Shown here in pieces: positions 19,501 through 29,500 of a stretch of DNA of 64,000 nucleotides. The notes below the pieces were generated by a model. It had not been told where the DNA came from, ran no database searches, and saw only the letters and a list, made by a program, of their open reading frames with translations. Location: assembly GCF_030929615.1 (NCBI RefSeq), contig NZ_JAVFVU010000021.1:112822-176821 (forward strand), given 5' to 3'. Source of the stretch: Dyadobacter sp. LHD-138 (GTDB taxonomy: Bacteria; Bacteroidota; Bacteroidia; Cytophagales; Spirosomataceae). A program made the translations under genes and the position numbers. Numbering within the stretch: position 1 is the stretch's first letter; each line of letters starts with the position of its first letter.

Positions 19501-22482
19501 ATTGAACTTTCTCTTACCTGCTGTAATTGACTCAGCAATTTCCGCAAAATGAAGCCGTACCACATACAGCGCATTTGGGATTAGATTTCCATACGAATAC
19601 GTGAGCGGCTGGCCGCTGTTACGCTGCGACTTATAGGCATCTGCCGGTGCAGGATTAGTAACAGCTGCCAAATCAATGGCCGTCGCAGTCGATGAAACCC
19701 ACATCGAAGCCGACTGTGGTGTATCGGCAATAAAACTGCCAATGGTTGGTCCTCCGCAATTATTGGCGCGAACGACGGTTCCTACCGTCAAAGCACTGGT
19801 AGCCGTTTTGGCACCGTCCTGCGTGGTAACAGTAATGGTCATTGAGCCCAAATTCAGCGCTGTTACCAAACCACTGGCATTAATTGTCGCTACCGTGGTA
19901 TCCGAAGAAATCCATGAAACATTTTTGTTTGTCGCGGTAGCTGGCAAAACAGTTGCCGTTAAGTTTCTTGTGGTTCCCAATCCTACGGATATTGCCGGAT
20001 CCAATGTTACACCGGTAACTCCGTTCGGCGCAGTAACCCTGATGATACTCTGAGCTGTTTTCCCTCCATCCTGCGTCGTCACCGTAATCGTAGCTGTTCC
20101 CACAGCTACACCTGTCACCAGTCCGTTAGCATCCACACTTGCAATGGCCGCATCAGAAGACGTCCAGCTTACAGCGCTGTTGGTCGGGTAGACAGGTGTT
20201 AAGGTCGATTTCAACTGTAAAGTATGGACAACAATAACAGAATCGGACGCTGGCGTCACAGATACCGAGACCACCGGGCCACCGGCTGGCTCACCAACAA
20301 AGATCCCGTTTCCACCAATCCCAAGATACACTCTGCCATTCAGATCCGCCCCCATATTACTCACTGTACCCGGAACAGGATTTGCGATCGTTGTCCAGTT
20401 AGCACCATTATCGTCTGAACGGAAAACACCGTAGGAAACACCATTGATCGCAGTTCCTTCCGAACTTACATAGATCACCGGATTGGACGATACAGCCGGA
20501 TCAGCCTTTCCGACAGCAACCCATTTCGGCCTTGTAATAATAGTAGGATTTATTTTCGTAAAGGTTTTGGCCGTATCGGTGGAGTGATAAAGTCCGTTGC
20601 CAGAGAATGCGATCCAGAGATCTCCTTCCTTTCCCGGAGTTGTTTCTACATTCATTTGGGCCACGTTACCTACATTGGGCAAATCGCTGGCTGCTGCTGC
20701 AAAATTCACACCGCCATCGGTGCTGACATAAACTTTACCATTTGCATAAATATAGAAGATATCACCATTTACCTTATCCGCAGCCAATGGTTGCATGCCT
20801 GCCCAGATATCGTAAATACTTCCTGGTTTTAAAACCGCCGAAGGAATACCGTTGACAGCCGTCCAGTTGGTTCCGAGGTTGGATGACTGATAAGTAAGGC
20901 CTCCCTGCGTTACCCAGACCATTTTTCTGCTGGTGGCAGACACGGCGATTCTACCTCTTGCCCCGGCAATGGAAGTAAACTTGTTGTATGATAGTCCACC
21001 ATCGGTTGAGTATCCTCCTATTCCGATGCCATTCCAGCCATCGCTCCCTACCCGTGCAATAAAGTTCGGATCGTTGTATTGTACTGCTCCTCCGGATGTA
21101 TTCGACCCCGTATTGGTTATAAAAAAGTTGGCAATCCCCTTTGCAGGCGGAACATCAAGCGATTTATGATCAAAACCACCGACATCACCCGTGGTTGATA
21201 TCAGGAAGTTAGGACCCGAAGGCGGGCAAACCAACGGACCGGCAACTACAATTTCTTCCAATCCGTTGTTTCTCAATTTCCAGGTAACTCTTGAGGCCCA
21301 TACGTTGGTCGTTTGGCCAACATCAAGCATATCCGAAAACCAGACCTGACCCGTATTAAACGGATCCCAGGCAAAACCATTGACATTATGACCAATATTT
21401 CCATTAGCACCGTCTCCGCCGGAATGAGGCGCTTCGGTAGCATCCCTGGTTGCCGGGACCATCGATGACCAGCTGCCAGCACTCCCGCCGGTTGTGCTGC
21501 GGTAAGCGATATCATGATTCCAGGAACCGGTCGTTGAGACAATCACCTCATTACTATTGGAAGGGTTCACACCTACGCCGCTAAATTCTTTACCGGCTAT
21601 AGGCGAGATATCTGTCCAGCTGCTTCCATTCCATTTGCTCAATTTGTTACCTCCCAACGGACGTGTTGCGGTTGCAGTTAATTGCGAGACAAAAAAAGTA
21701 CCGTCATCGCTGATACTGGCGCGTCGGGGCTCTCCAGGACTACCAGCCATCAATGCAAAAGTGCTTCCTCCGTCAGTACTGCGGTATACGCCTGCTTTGG
21801 CACCCAGAAAAATATTCCGGGTAACGCCGTTGACCACGCCTCCGCTTTTGTCAAAAAAGATAAATCTTCCAGACACGGAATCCGGCAATGAGGTGTTCAC
21901 CTTCGTCCAGGATCCTACGGCACCTGCTGCCGTGCTTTTATAGGTACCGTTTGCCCGGCTTGTTACATACACAACATTACTATTATTCGGATCGACAGCC
22001 AGACGGTCGGTATAAGTCTGGTCGCTATTGGGCAGCACTGTGATCCGAAGCTCGAGGTCGGTCCAGGTAGCACCCCGGTCAACTGACTTCATGACCGTTC
22101 CGGGAGCAGTTCCACCACCTGGCACCGTACCTTTTCCGGTCTGATGCGTAGCATAAAGAATGTTTCCGGTTACGTCGCTCGGATCGAAAGCAAGATCTCC
22201 GCATTTGGCAGCCGCTTCCCAATTCCAGTACGTCGTTGGTATTTTATTATACCACATCAGGTCTTCCCATTTCTGAGCCCCATGGTTCCAGCGGTAGGGC
22301 GTACCAACATCAGTCGTAATAAAATAAAGATTTGGGACCTTCGGATGTGCCTTAATGCTTGTAACGTTACCTCCGCCACCCATCCGGACGGACTTCCAGT
22401 TGTAGATCTGAGCCGAAGCCGTAAAACTGAGTGCTCCGGCCAATGCAATAACCAGCAGCATGATTTGCATACATTTTCTCAT
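16594..22482 (-). CDS. Giant multidomain GH74-type (xyloglucanase-like) protein exported by type IX secretion
   Basis: A 1962-residue protein with a signal peptide (1-25). Residues about 26-735 form a double beta-propeller with GH74 hallmarks: RMGGGGNVTSI, then TTDVG with candidate catalytic Asp58, and GDVGGFDH with candidate Asp433. Next come Ig-like (Big_2) domains at about 737 and 822, a malectin-like domain about 906-1055 (NNCGGP), three more Big_2 domains at about 1061, 1142 and 1227, a CBM4/9-like module about 1307-1465, another Ig-like repeat near 1470, and two CBM3-like modules about 1557-1705 and 1712-1870, each ending with an HITLY segment. The last 85 residues are a T9SS sorting domain. 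The likely role is endo-attack on beta-1,4-glucan-backbone glycans such as xyloglucan while bound to cellulose. Substrate is inferred from family only. Confidence 0.9.
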   Translation of the reverse strand: MRKCMQIMLLVIALAGALSFTASAQIYNWKSVRMGGGGNVTSIKAHPKVPNLYFITTDVGTPYRWNHGAQKWEDLMWYNKIPTTYWNWEAAAKCGDLAFDPSDVTGNILYATHQTGKGTVPGGGTAPGTVMKSVDRGATWTDLELRITVLPNSDQTYTDRLAVDPNNSNVVYVTSRANGTYKSTAAGAVGSWTKVNTSLPDSVSGRFIFFDKSGGVVNGVTRNIFLGAKAGVYRSTDGGSTFALMAGSPGEPRRASISDDGTFFVSQLTATATRPLGGNKLSKWNGSSWTDISPIAGKEFSGVGVNPSNSNEVIVSTTGSWNHDIAYRSTTGGSAGSWSSMVPATRDATEAPHSGGDGANGNIGHNVNGFAWDPFNTGQVWFSDMLDVGQTTNVWASRVTWKLRNNGLEEIVVAGPLVCPPSGPNFLISTTGDVGGFDHKSLDVPPAKGIANFFITNTGSNTSGGAVQYNDPNFIARVGSDGWNGIGIGGYSTDGGLSYNKFTSIAGARGRIAVSATSRKMVWVTQGGLTYQSSNLGTNWTAVNGIPSAVLKPGSIYDIWAGMQPLAADKVNGDIFYIYANGKVYVSTDGGVNFAAAASDLPNVGNVAQMNVETTPGKEGDLWIAFSGNGLYHSTDTAKTFTKINPTIITRPKWVAVGKADPAVSSNPVIYVSSEGTAINGVSYGVFRSDDNGANWTTIANPVPGTVSNMGADLNGRVYLGIGGNGIFVGEPAGGPVVSVSVTPASDSVIVVHTLQLKSTLTPVYPTNSAVSWTSSDAAIASVDANGLVTGVAVGTATITVTTQDGGKTAQSIIRVTAPNGVTGVTLDPAISVGLGTTRNLTATVLPATATNKNVSWISSDTTVATINASGLVTALNLGSMTITVTTQDGAKTATSALTVGTVVRANNCGGPTIGSFIADTPQSASMWVSSTATAIDLAAVTNPAPADAYKSQRNSGQPLTYSYGNLIPNALYVVRLHFAEIAESITAGKRKFNVTSPTVADTILKNFDIFTTAGGRYKGIVRDFQIRSNATGVINIVFRPIANFNYPAINAIEVGLTPLTSVSVNPSATSVGVADTTRLTAVILPVNATNQRVVWTSSNSAVVSVDATGLVKGVSPGSAVITTTTNEGKKTASSTVTASNTVVTGVMVDATAAVGVNNTITLSATVQPANATNKVLTWSSSNTGVLTVNQNGAITGVAPGTATITVTTQDGGKTANSVVTVSNVLISTVTLSKPSATVGVGDTTSIKATVAPLNASNKAVVWSSSNPAVATVSSNGIVTAVAVGTATVRAAAQDAGGVSSGSAITVISAGACGVLTNNSFESSFVNWIRNPNNAAATISTSAQSGLKSAAITADQGAINYGKTIPVTGGTEITFDVWAKTEGTPNPSNAAQLIMPYWAGIGIDFYDAQGAKITSGTTQFQAYPSPTSSVFTKFTVTKLAPANAATIGIWAAKAGPSGKLLLDDFCLTIAVPPLASQTISFDPLATKIAGDSDFVANAAATSGLPVNYSSSDTTVATIVNGKVRPIAPGTAVITARQNGNESFSPAEAVSQTLAVSSGLKVLYQDGDNGQVDNNNVKPYLNIANQGAAAVPYSELSIRYWLTAENFAGINKWIDFAQIGNSKVTMEYVPLEKPRNGALGYMLYRFDSSAGNLAAGGNSGPIQSRFANADWANLSEQDDYSYANAAAYTENQHITLYRNGKLWYGIEPDTTANVLDVKVYSESKNTSGTTNSISTWLKIDNKGNLPVDYADLSVRYWFTADGTSSLNHWLDFAQLGAGNIAAQFVTGQQFVNADSYFELKPAASLGKLHPLSSTGNIQYRITKADWSSFDQSNDYSYKTSAPLAENNHITLYYKGQLIYGQEPAASGARIGLQSETVADNKLTVTVLGNPVVKEHADLVIRGASGYPLKMTVTDLRGVQLFEKIVKDPSHTEQHVLPLGKSAGLYLINVTSLNQQVVVKLIKP

Positions 22483-22885
22483 AACAATTGTTTTAGTAAA
22501 GAGTAATTTTCTGCTCTAGTCCTGCCCGTCCCTATTTCTAAAACAAATGCCTCGTTGATTAAAAGGACATATGATTTTTTGGAATAATTACCGCAACAAA
22601 ATAAAAGACAGCCTTACAGACAATCGAGAAAGTAAAATCCCCATATATAAACTTGATATTTTAATAATTACAATGGAATGGGTCAGAGCGATAACTCCTG
22701 GAAGGCAATAGCGGCAGTTATTTGGCGATTGACCATCCTCGCATCGGCCACGATCGGGAAAATCAACAATCTTCCCCGCAGCAGTATCGGGGGTGTGATA
22801 ACATCAGATTACCCCGCATCATATAGCGTTTAGCGTTAGCAATAGTCATTTAAACGGGGTCCGTGGGATTGAGCAGGCACAATTT

Positions 22886-22919
22886 TTTGGTTGTAAAAAT
22901 ATATTTCCAAAAAACTTTG
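22886..22919 (+). promoter_or_regulatory. Possible promoter of the alpha/beta hydrolase gene
   Basis: A TTG at 22891-22893 and AAACTTTG at 22912-22919 (one mismatch to TAnnTTTG) are 18 bases apart and end 23 bases before the hydrolase start. The remainder of the 460-base gap 22483-22942 shows no open frame or RNA gene that I can support. Confidence 0.4.
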
Positions 22920-22942
22920 TTCATAACCTTTCAACTAAAAAC

Positions 22943-23764
22943 ATGGCTAAAATCACAGTAAAAGACGGTACCAAAATTTATTACAAAGATTGGGGAACCG
23001 GGCAGCCGATCGTTTTTCATCACGGCTGGCCATTATCCGGTGATGACTGGGATGCGCAAATGATGTTTTTTCTGAGCCAGGGGTTCAGGGTTATCGCGCA
23101 TGACCGCAGAGGACACGGCCGTTCAAGCCAAACCGCCGACGGCCATGATATGGACACCTATGCCGCTGACGTTGCTGAGCTTACCAAAGCACTTGATTTG
23201 AAAAATGCGATCCACGTTGGTCATTCGACCGGCGGCGGCGAAGTAATTCGTTATGTGGCAAAACATGGAAAAGGTCGTGTTGCAAAAGCAGTACTGATCA
23301 GCGCTGTTACGCCAATTATGGCAAAAACAGAGCGCAACCCGGATGGTATTCCAATGGCGATATTTGATGAAATACGTGAAGGTACGGCAACCAAACGCCC
23401 GCAATATTTTCAGGATTTCACGATACCGTTTTATGGCTATAACCGCGAAGGCGCAACCATATCCCAGGGTATCCGCGACAACTGGTGGCGTCAGGGTATG
23501 ATGGGCGCCATCAAAGCCCATTATGATTGCGTCAAGGCATTTTCGGAAACAGATTTCACCGAAGATCTGAAAAGTGTGGACGTGCCTGTACTGGTGTTAC
23601 ACGGCGAAGACGACCAGATCGTTCCGTTCGAACTTACGGGTGTAAAAGCAGTAAAACTGGTTAAAAACGGGAAGCTTATTTCATACCCGGGTTTCCCTCA
23701 CGGCATGCCAACAACGGAAGCTGCGACAATTAATAAGGATCTTTTGGCTTTTATTAAGGAGTAG
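22943..23764 (+). CDS. Alpha/beta hydrolase of the non-haem chloroperoxidase / arylesterase type
   Basis: A 273-residue protein, the usual length for the family, without a signal peptide and so cytoplasmic. The catalytic triad can be placed: Ser95 in GHSTGGG, Asp224 in HGEDDQIVP and His253 in GFPHGM. The oxyanion-hole segment HHGWPLSG (26-33) and DRRGHGRS (54-61) are typical of the chloroperoxidase-like branch. These enzymes hydrolyse small esters and can show perhydrolase activity; the true substrate is unknown. It stands alone, with a promoter-like element upstream and a strong hairpin downstream. Confidence 0.9.
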   Translation: MAKITVKDGTKIYYKDWGTGQPIVFHHGWPLSGDDWDAQMMFFLSQGFRVIAHDRRGHGRSSQTADGHDMDTYAADVAELTKALDLKNAIHVGHSTGGGEVIRYVAKHGKGRVAKAVLISAVTPIMAKTERNPDGIPMAIFDEIREGTATKRPQYFQDFTIPFYGYNREGATISQGIRDNWWRQGMMGAIKAHYDCVKAFSETDFTEDLKSVDVPVLVLHGEDDQIVPFELTGVKAVKLVKNGKLISYPGFPHGMPTTEAATINKDLLAFIKE

Positions 23765-23796
23765 AGAATCTAAATTGCCACAACTAATTATTTTAA

Positions 23797-23836
23797 ACCC
23801 TGTTATGCGTCGTTTTCAAACTACGCATAACAGGGT
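23797..23836 (+). terminator. Terminator hairpin after the alpha/beta hydrolase
   Basis: Perfect 14-base inverted repeat (23797-23810 / 23823-23836) with a 12-base loop, 33 bases after the hydrolase stop. The downstream tract is A-rich rather than T-rich, so it may act more as a 3'-end stabiliser on this strand. Confidence 0.65.
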
Positions 23837-23979
23837 AAAACACCCCTGTCGCTCACGGCTTTTTACATCACGATCTAAAAAAATTTATTTATGATAACCC
23901 AATGCAACTTCCGCCCCATAAAACACATCAAACTAAAAAGCATTAATTTTTAGTTCAATATAAACTAGATCAATATATA

Positions 23980-25137
23980 ATGTCAGCCATTGCAAAAGAA
24001 CCGACAATCCTGCAAAACCAACCGAGAAGTAAAGTCGTTTATATTGATAATCTCAAAGTAATGCTGACAGCACTGGTGATTTTACATCATGCCTGCGTCA
24101 CTTACGGCGGACCGGGATCCTGGTATTATTCCGAAAAAACCGAAAGCGCTGGTGCCATCATTCCCATGACCATCTTCGTGTCGACAAATCAGGCATTTTT
24201 TATGGGATTTTTCTTTTTCCTGTCGGCACTTTTCACCCCCTCTTCTCTGGACAAAAAAGGCGCGGCGGTATTTGTGGCAGACCGCCTACTGCGTTTCGGC
24301 GTTCCTTTGCTTTTTTATTCATTTGTGCTTTCGCCCTGTATGAATTATCTGGTTTACTACTACGGAAGCAACCATCATATTACGTTTTTGCAGTTTCTAT
24401 TGGGATACGATGGCTGGATAAGTTTTGGTGTGCTGTGGTTTGTGCTGGCACTTTTGTTATTTACAGGAGTTTACATTTTAGTCCGGCGGTTTCAAACTTC
24501 CGAAACTGGAATATGGAAAGTACCTTCCGTCAACAGGATTTTATTAGTTTCATTAGGAGTAGGCTTCGTCAGCTTTTTAGTCAGAATCGTCTTTCCTGTG
24601 GGCTGGGTTTTAAATCCATTTGGTTTTCAGCTCGGGCACTTCCCGCAATACATTGCCATGTTTACTTTCGGCCTGGTTGCAGCCAACAGCAAATGGCTGG
24701 ATCAGCTGGAATATTCGCGTTACAAAAAAACGGCCACCATAATGGCTTTTTTGATCCTGATCGGCTTTCCTGTTATTTACACATTCAAATTCGTATTTGA
24801 CAGTGCTCTGGAATGGTTTAGCGGTGGTTTTAACCCAGAATCGCTATTGTACGCAAGCTGGGAACAGCTCGCCGGTTTTACGATTTGCACCGCGTTACTT
24901 TGCTTTGGAAAACAATATTGGAACACACCTTCCGTACTATTGGCCAAGCTTTCCCGCTGCTCTTTCGCTGTATATATTTTACATCCCCTGGTGCTGATAT
25001 CGCTATCGCTAATTGCCAAAAGCTGGGCGATTGATCCTGCATTTAAATTTCTAATTGTCGGGCCTCTTGGGGTATTGCTTAGCTTTCTTCTGGGGCATGT
25101 CGTTGTTAAAATCCCTGGAATCAACAAAGTAATTTAA
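23980..25137 (+). CDS. Acyltransferase 3 family membrane protein
   Basis: A 385-residue integral membrane protein with about ten hydrophobic helices. The N-terminal IDNLKVMLTALVILHHA segment (about 22-38) carries the conserved His-containing motif of acyltransferase family 3 (OafA/OpgC-like), followed by GGPGSWYY and later RLLRFGVPLLFYS. Members transfer acetyl or other acyl groups to sugars or glycans on the outer side of the inner membrane. The acceptor cannot be inferred. It stands between two hairpins as a single-gene unit, convergent with the Nudix-type regulator. Confidence 0.85.
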   Translation: MSAIAKEPTILQNQPRSKVVYIDNLKVMLTALVILHHACVTYGGPGSWYYSEKTESAGAIIPMTIFVSTNQAFFMGFFFFLSALFTPSSLDKKGAAVFVADRLLRFGVPLLFYSFVLSPCMNYLVYYYGSNHHITFLQFLLGYDGWISFGVLWFVLALLLFTGVYILVRRFQTSETGIWKVPSVNRILLVSLGVGFVSFLVRIVFPVGWVLNPFGFQLGHFPQYIAMFTFGLVAANSKWLDQLEYSRYKKTATIMAFLILIGFPVIYTFKFVFDSALEWFSGGFNPESLLYASWEQLAGFTICTALLCFGKQYWNTPSVLLAKLSRCSFAVYILHPLVLISLSLIAKSWAIDPAFKFLIVGPLGVLLSFLLGHVVVKIPGINKVI

Positions 25138-25316
25138 GTAAAATGCACTGATATCCATATGGAACGAGGCATCGTGGCTATTCAATTATTGTTTCTACCA
25201 GCCAGTCGTCCTTTAAGGATATTTTATCTGCGGTTCGCCATGGGCCGCAATTCATGAATACCCAGAACCAACACCCGAACCGTAATCACAATAACCTACA
25301 TTCGACTGCAACAAAG

Positions 25317-25346
25317 TTTGCTGCTGCGGAACTTCGCAACAGCAAA
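25317..25346. terminator. Hairpin between convergent genes
   Basis: Arms of 12 bases (25317-25328 / 25335-25346) with one mismatch and a 6-base loop. It lies between the acyltransferase (+) and the Nudix-type regulator (-), where a shared terminator would be expected. Confidence 0.55.
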
Positions 25347-25430
25347 TAAACGGACAAAAAAAGAAAATCATAATAACTGGTTCCTTAGGAAATATCGCCA
25401 ATCCGCTGACCGAAGCCTCAGCGCACATAA

Positions 25431-26168
25431 CTATTTTTGAACCATCCGGTACAAAAAGGGCGCTCTGTTCTTGGCCCCGGTAAATTTTTTCTCCAGCCTT
25501 TCTAAAACATTGAGTTCCAAAATCATCTTTTGAAAATTGGTTCTTATATACGTCTTTTCATTGATGGTCTCGTAAATCTCCTGAATTTCGTTCATGGTGA
25601 ATTTTTCAGGAAGAAGATTAAATGCGTTCAATTTTTCGTTAATATCGCTTCGCAAGACCTTTAAGGCTTCCCCGGTAATTTCATTGTGATCTACAATCAT
25701 TTCAGGAATTTCATGGATATCATACCAGTCGATGGACTGGTCATAGTCACTAATGTTGGGCTTAGCAACTGTAATATCCACAAGCGCATAATAGCCAATA
25801 GAAATCTGACGCTTGGTAAACCACTGATACTGATCCATAGGATCCTGCTCATTGGGTCTCAAATCAGGATTCCGATCAATTAACTTATCCAGAAACGCTT
25901 TTGTATTCCTGTTGGCTTTGCCAAAAACACGAAACTGGTCCAGATAAACGTTATTGAGGCCAGTTCTTTCCTTGAGAATTCTTTGCGCGGCAGCGTCAAT
26001 ATCTTCACCATGCCCAATGAACCCGCTAGGCAGTGCATAGAAATCACCCTCGAAGTTTAGCTTGGCAACCAAGACTTTCAATTGCTTTTTCTCATAGCCG
26101 AATATGACACAATCTATACCGTTATGCGGAATATAATTATCAAAATTACTGATGGGTATTTTTTTCAT
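25431..26168 (-). CDS. Nudix-domain transcriptional regulator of the NrtR/AraR type
   Basis: A 245-residue protein with a Nudix-fold domain (about 10-150) followed by a winged-helix C-terminal half (about 160-235). The Nudix box is degenerate: the stretch reads GHGEDIDAAAQRILKERTGL, so the REUxEE catalytic core is changed to RILKER. Loss of the metal-binding glutamates is typical of NrtR-type regulators, which sense a sugar or nucleotide ligand rather than hydrolyse it; AraR, the arabinose regulator of Bacteroides, belongs to this group. The gene is divergent from the ThuA/dehydrogenase gene, whose promoter carries an 8-base-arm palindrome, so it may control that gene. Ligand unknown. Confidence 0.85.
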   Translation of the reverse strand: MKKIPISNFDNYIPHNGIDCVIFGYEKKQLKVLVAKLNFEGDFYALPSGFIGHGEDIDAAAQRILKERTGLNNVYLDQFRVFGKANRNTKAFLDKLIDRNPDLRPNEQDPMDQYQWFTKRQISIGYYALVDITVAKPNISDYDQSIDWYDIHEIPEMIVDHNEITGEALKVLRSDINEKLNAFNLLPEKFTMNEIQEIYETINEKTYIRTNFQKMILELNVLERLEKKFTGAKNRAPFLYRMVQK

Positions 26169-26503
26169 GTTTAGGAACTTGGATCAAAAATCTGGACTAC
26201 ACAACCTATAATTCTGATTAACAATAAGTTAATTAAGTTAGCATTTCTCCCGCAACCATTGCGTCTAAAGGTATTTTATAAGAATCTGCCAAACTAAGCA
26301 ATAGTCGCAGATTACTCAATATTTAAAGTCACTTCAATAGATATTAATAACTAAGTGCAAATGATCCCTGCGGTGGAAATCAATCCCCGGCACATATTTT
26401 AATGGGCGATATCAGAAATCTCCCGGTCACTTTTCACTACCAATACCGCGAAATTAGCAAATCTTCCCATAGTCAAATCAAAAACAATATTTTTTATAAT
26501 ATT

Positions 26504-26548
26504 TATTGTATTTATTTATATACAATATAATTTATTTTTCTAACTTTG
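26504..26548 (+). promoter_or_regulatory. Promoter with overlapping palindromic operator candidate
   Basis: TAACTTTG at 26541-26548 matches the TAnnTTTG -7 consensus, 28 bases before the ATG at 26576. Just upstream is an inverted repeat, 8-base arms 26504-26511 and 26520-26527 with an 8-base spacer, which lies where the -33 region should be. A repressor bound there would block the promoter. The divergent Nudix-type regulator is the natural candidate (inference). The rest of 26169-26503 shows no gene. Confidence 0.55.
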
Positions 26549-26575
26549 TCTTGAAATAATTAAATAATCATAAAG

Positions 26576-29500
26576 ATGATGTCCAGAACAAAGGTGCTAA
26601 CAACCGCAATTTTGTACTTGCTGTTCCCCTTATTAGGTTTTTCACAGTCTAAAATCAATGTGCTGGTTTTCAGCAAAACTGTTGAGTTTAGACATGAGTC
26701 TATACCGGCTGGTCAAAAAGCCTTAGCACATATGGCCAGGGAAAGAGGGTTTACCGCCAACTTTACGGAAGAATCCTCAGCATTCAATGACAAAAATCTA
26801 AAAAACTACAACGCTGTCATTTTCTTAAATACAACCGGCGATGTGCTTAACAATTCTCAGCAGGAAGCATTTGAGCGGTACGTCCAGGCCGGCGGCGGAT
26901 ATGTAGGTGTCCATGGTGCAGCGGATTGCGAATATGGCTGGCCCTGGTACGGCAAACTGGTCGGAGCCGTATTTTTAGATCACCCCACCCCAAATAATAT
27001 TCAGCAAGGCCAATTTGTCGTAACGCAGAAACAACACTGGTTAACGAAAGGAATGCCAGATGAATTTGATAAAACCGACGAGTTTTACAATTTCAAAAAT
27101 ATTTCGCCCAAAATCAATGTGGTCCTGAGGCTCGACGAAAAGAGTTATCAGGGAGGCAAAAACGGCGATTTTCATCCCATGAGCTGGTATCAGGAATTTG
27201 ATGGGGGACGCTCGTTTTACACAGGCATGGGACATACCGATGAAACGTTTACCAACAGGATATTCCTGGACCATTTATATGCCGGCATAAAGTACGCCTC
27301 CGGTGGTGATGCTGCACCCAAGCCAATTGATTACACAAAGGCCAGGCCGGAAGAAAATCGGTTTTCAAAGGTGATTTTAAGGGATAAACTAGACGAACCG
27401 ACCGAACTGTCGGTGTTGGATAATGATCGGGTATTATTTATTCAACGAAAAGGTGACGTGAGGTTATACAACAATAAAACCAAAGAGCTGAAAACGTTAG
27501 CAACAATACCCGTTTGTCTGCAATGCGGCGGCGGCATTTCGGAGGATGGGTTGCTTGGACTGCACAAGGACCCTGATTTCAGTCAGAACCATTGGATCTA
27601 TCTATATTATTCTTTGCCCAATGAACCTAAAAATGTGCTTACCCGCTACGAACTGCGCGAGGATAAGTTAATGATTGCGTCTAAAAAAGTATTGCTGGAA
27701 ATTCCAGTACAACGCCAGGAATGCATTCATACAGGTGGTTCGATCGATTTTGATAAAGATGGCAATCTGTATCTCTCAACTGGTGACAATACCAATCCCC
27801 AAGGCATTGATGGATACAATCCAACAGACGAACGGGAAGGACGAAATCCCTGGGACGCTCAAAAGTCAGCGTCCAACACCAATGATTTACGTGGTAAAAT
27901 TTTGAGAATAAAACCGCAGCCGGATGGTACTTACACGATCCCGGATGGAAATTTGTTTCCAAAAGGAACTCCGTTAACCCGGCCGGAAATATTTTCCATG
28001 GGACATCGTAACCCTTACCGGATTTCAGTTGACAAAAAAAATAGCTACGTATACTGGGGAGAGGTAGGTCCGGACGCAGTCAAGGCAGATACTGCCCGCG
28101 GACCCGAAGGCTTTGATGAAATTGGCCAAGCCAGAAAGGCAGGAAATTTCGGCTGGCCTTACTTTGTTGCAGACAACAGGCCCTATGTGCAATACGATTT
28201 TGCGACCAAAAAGTCCGGTAATAAATGGGATGCGGCAGCTCCTGCAAATAATTCGCCCAACAATACAGGCTTAAAGGTGCTTCCACCTGCGCAGCCAGCG
28301 TTTATATCGTACGGTTATGGTGAATCGAAAGAATTTCCTTTAATAGGAAGCGGAGGAAGAAATGCGATGGCAGGTCCCATTTTTTATAGTGACCAATTCA
28401 AAAACGCAGCACATTCATTTTCAAAATATTATGATGGAAAACTATTCATTTATGAATGGATGCGCGGCTGGATTATGGTGGTAACCCTGGACAAAGACGG
28501 CAGGTTCGAATCAATGGAACGCTTCATGCCAAGTCAAAAATTCAGCAATCCAATCGATATGGAATTTGGTCCTGATGGTGATTTATATATGCTGGAATAT
28601 GGAGCCGGCTGGTTTGCGCACAACGACGATGCACGGTTGATACGAATTGAGTACAATGCTGGAAACCGAAAACCCCAGATTCAACTCACAGCGGACAAAA
28701 TGGGCGGTTCAATACCGCTAAAAGTGAAACTTTCCGCAAAGGGCACTAAAGATGCCGACGAGGACCCAATAAAATATTCATGGAAAATCACCTCAAAGAA
28801 TGGTTTTAACAAGTCATTCAATACGGTAGACGTCACACTTAATTTGGTCCAAAAAGGTGTATACCATGCTACCCTCACTGCCAACGATGGTAAGGGAGGC
28901 ATCAGCACACAAGCCATCGAAATCACCGCAGGCAACGAAGTGCCAGTCGTGCATTTAAGTTTACCTGGCAGCAATAAGTCATTTTACTCGGCAAACAAAC
29001 CGTTCAATTACGTAGTAAATGTAAATGATAAGGAAGACGGCAATTTGGGTAAGGGAATATCGGCGGCCAGCGTGGCTGTAAATATTGATTATTTGGCGGA
29101 AGGATATGACAAAATAGCCGTGGCGATAGGACATCAGGCTGCTGATAATAAATCCATCGCCGCAAAAGGTAAAATACTGATGGATGCCAGTGATTGTATG
29201 GCTTGTCATAGGCGTGACAAAAAATCGATTGGCCCGACTTATGTGGCCATAGCTCAAAAATACAAAGGAAATACCACCGCTATTGACAAGCTCTCCATGA
29301 AAATCATCAATGGCGGAAGTGGCTCCTGGGGCGAAACCGCCATGGCTGCCCATCCACAGATCTCAAAAACTGACGCATCAGAAATTGTTAAATATATCCT
29401 GAACATAGCGGACGAAAATATAAAAGCATCACTACCAACCAGCGGTACATTTTCAGCCAGACTTCCTGAGGGAGACAAAGGCGAAGGTGTATTTATAGTC

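Noticed and set aside
18467..20053. Several open frames of 98-148 codons on the plus strand
   Set aside because: They are antisense to the repetitive Ig-like domains of the GH74-type protein and consist of low-complexity Val/Thr/Ala-rich sequence.
25150..25310. Possible minus-strand coding fragment ending VETIIE
   Set aside because: It is short, has no start and no recognised family; not enough to call a pseudogene.
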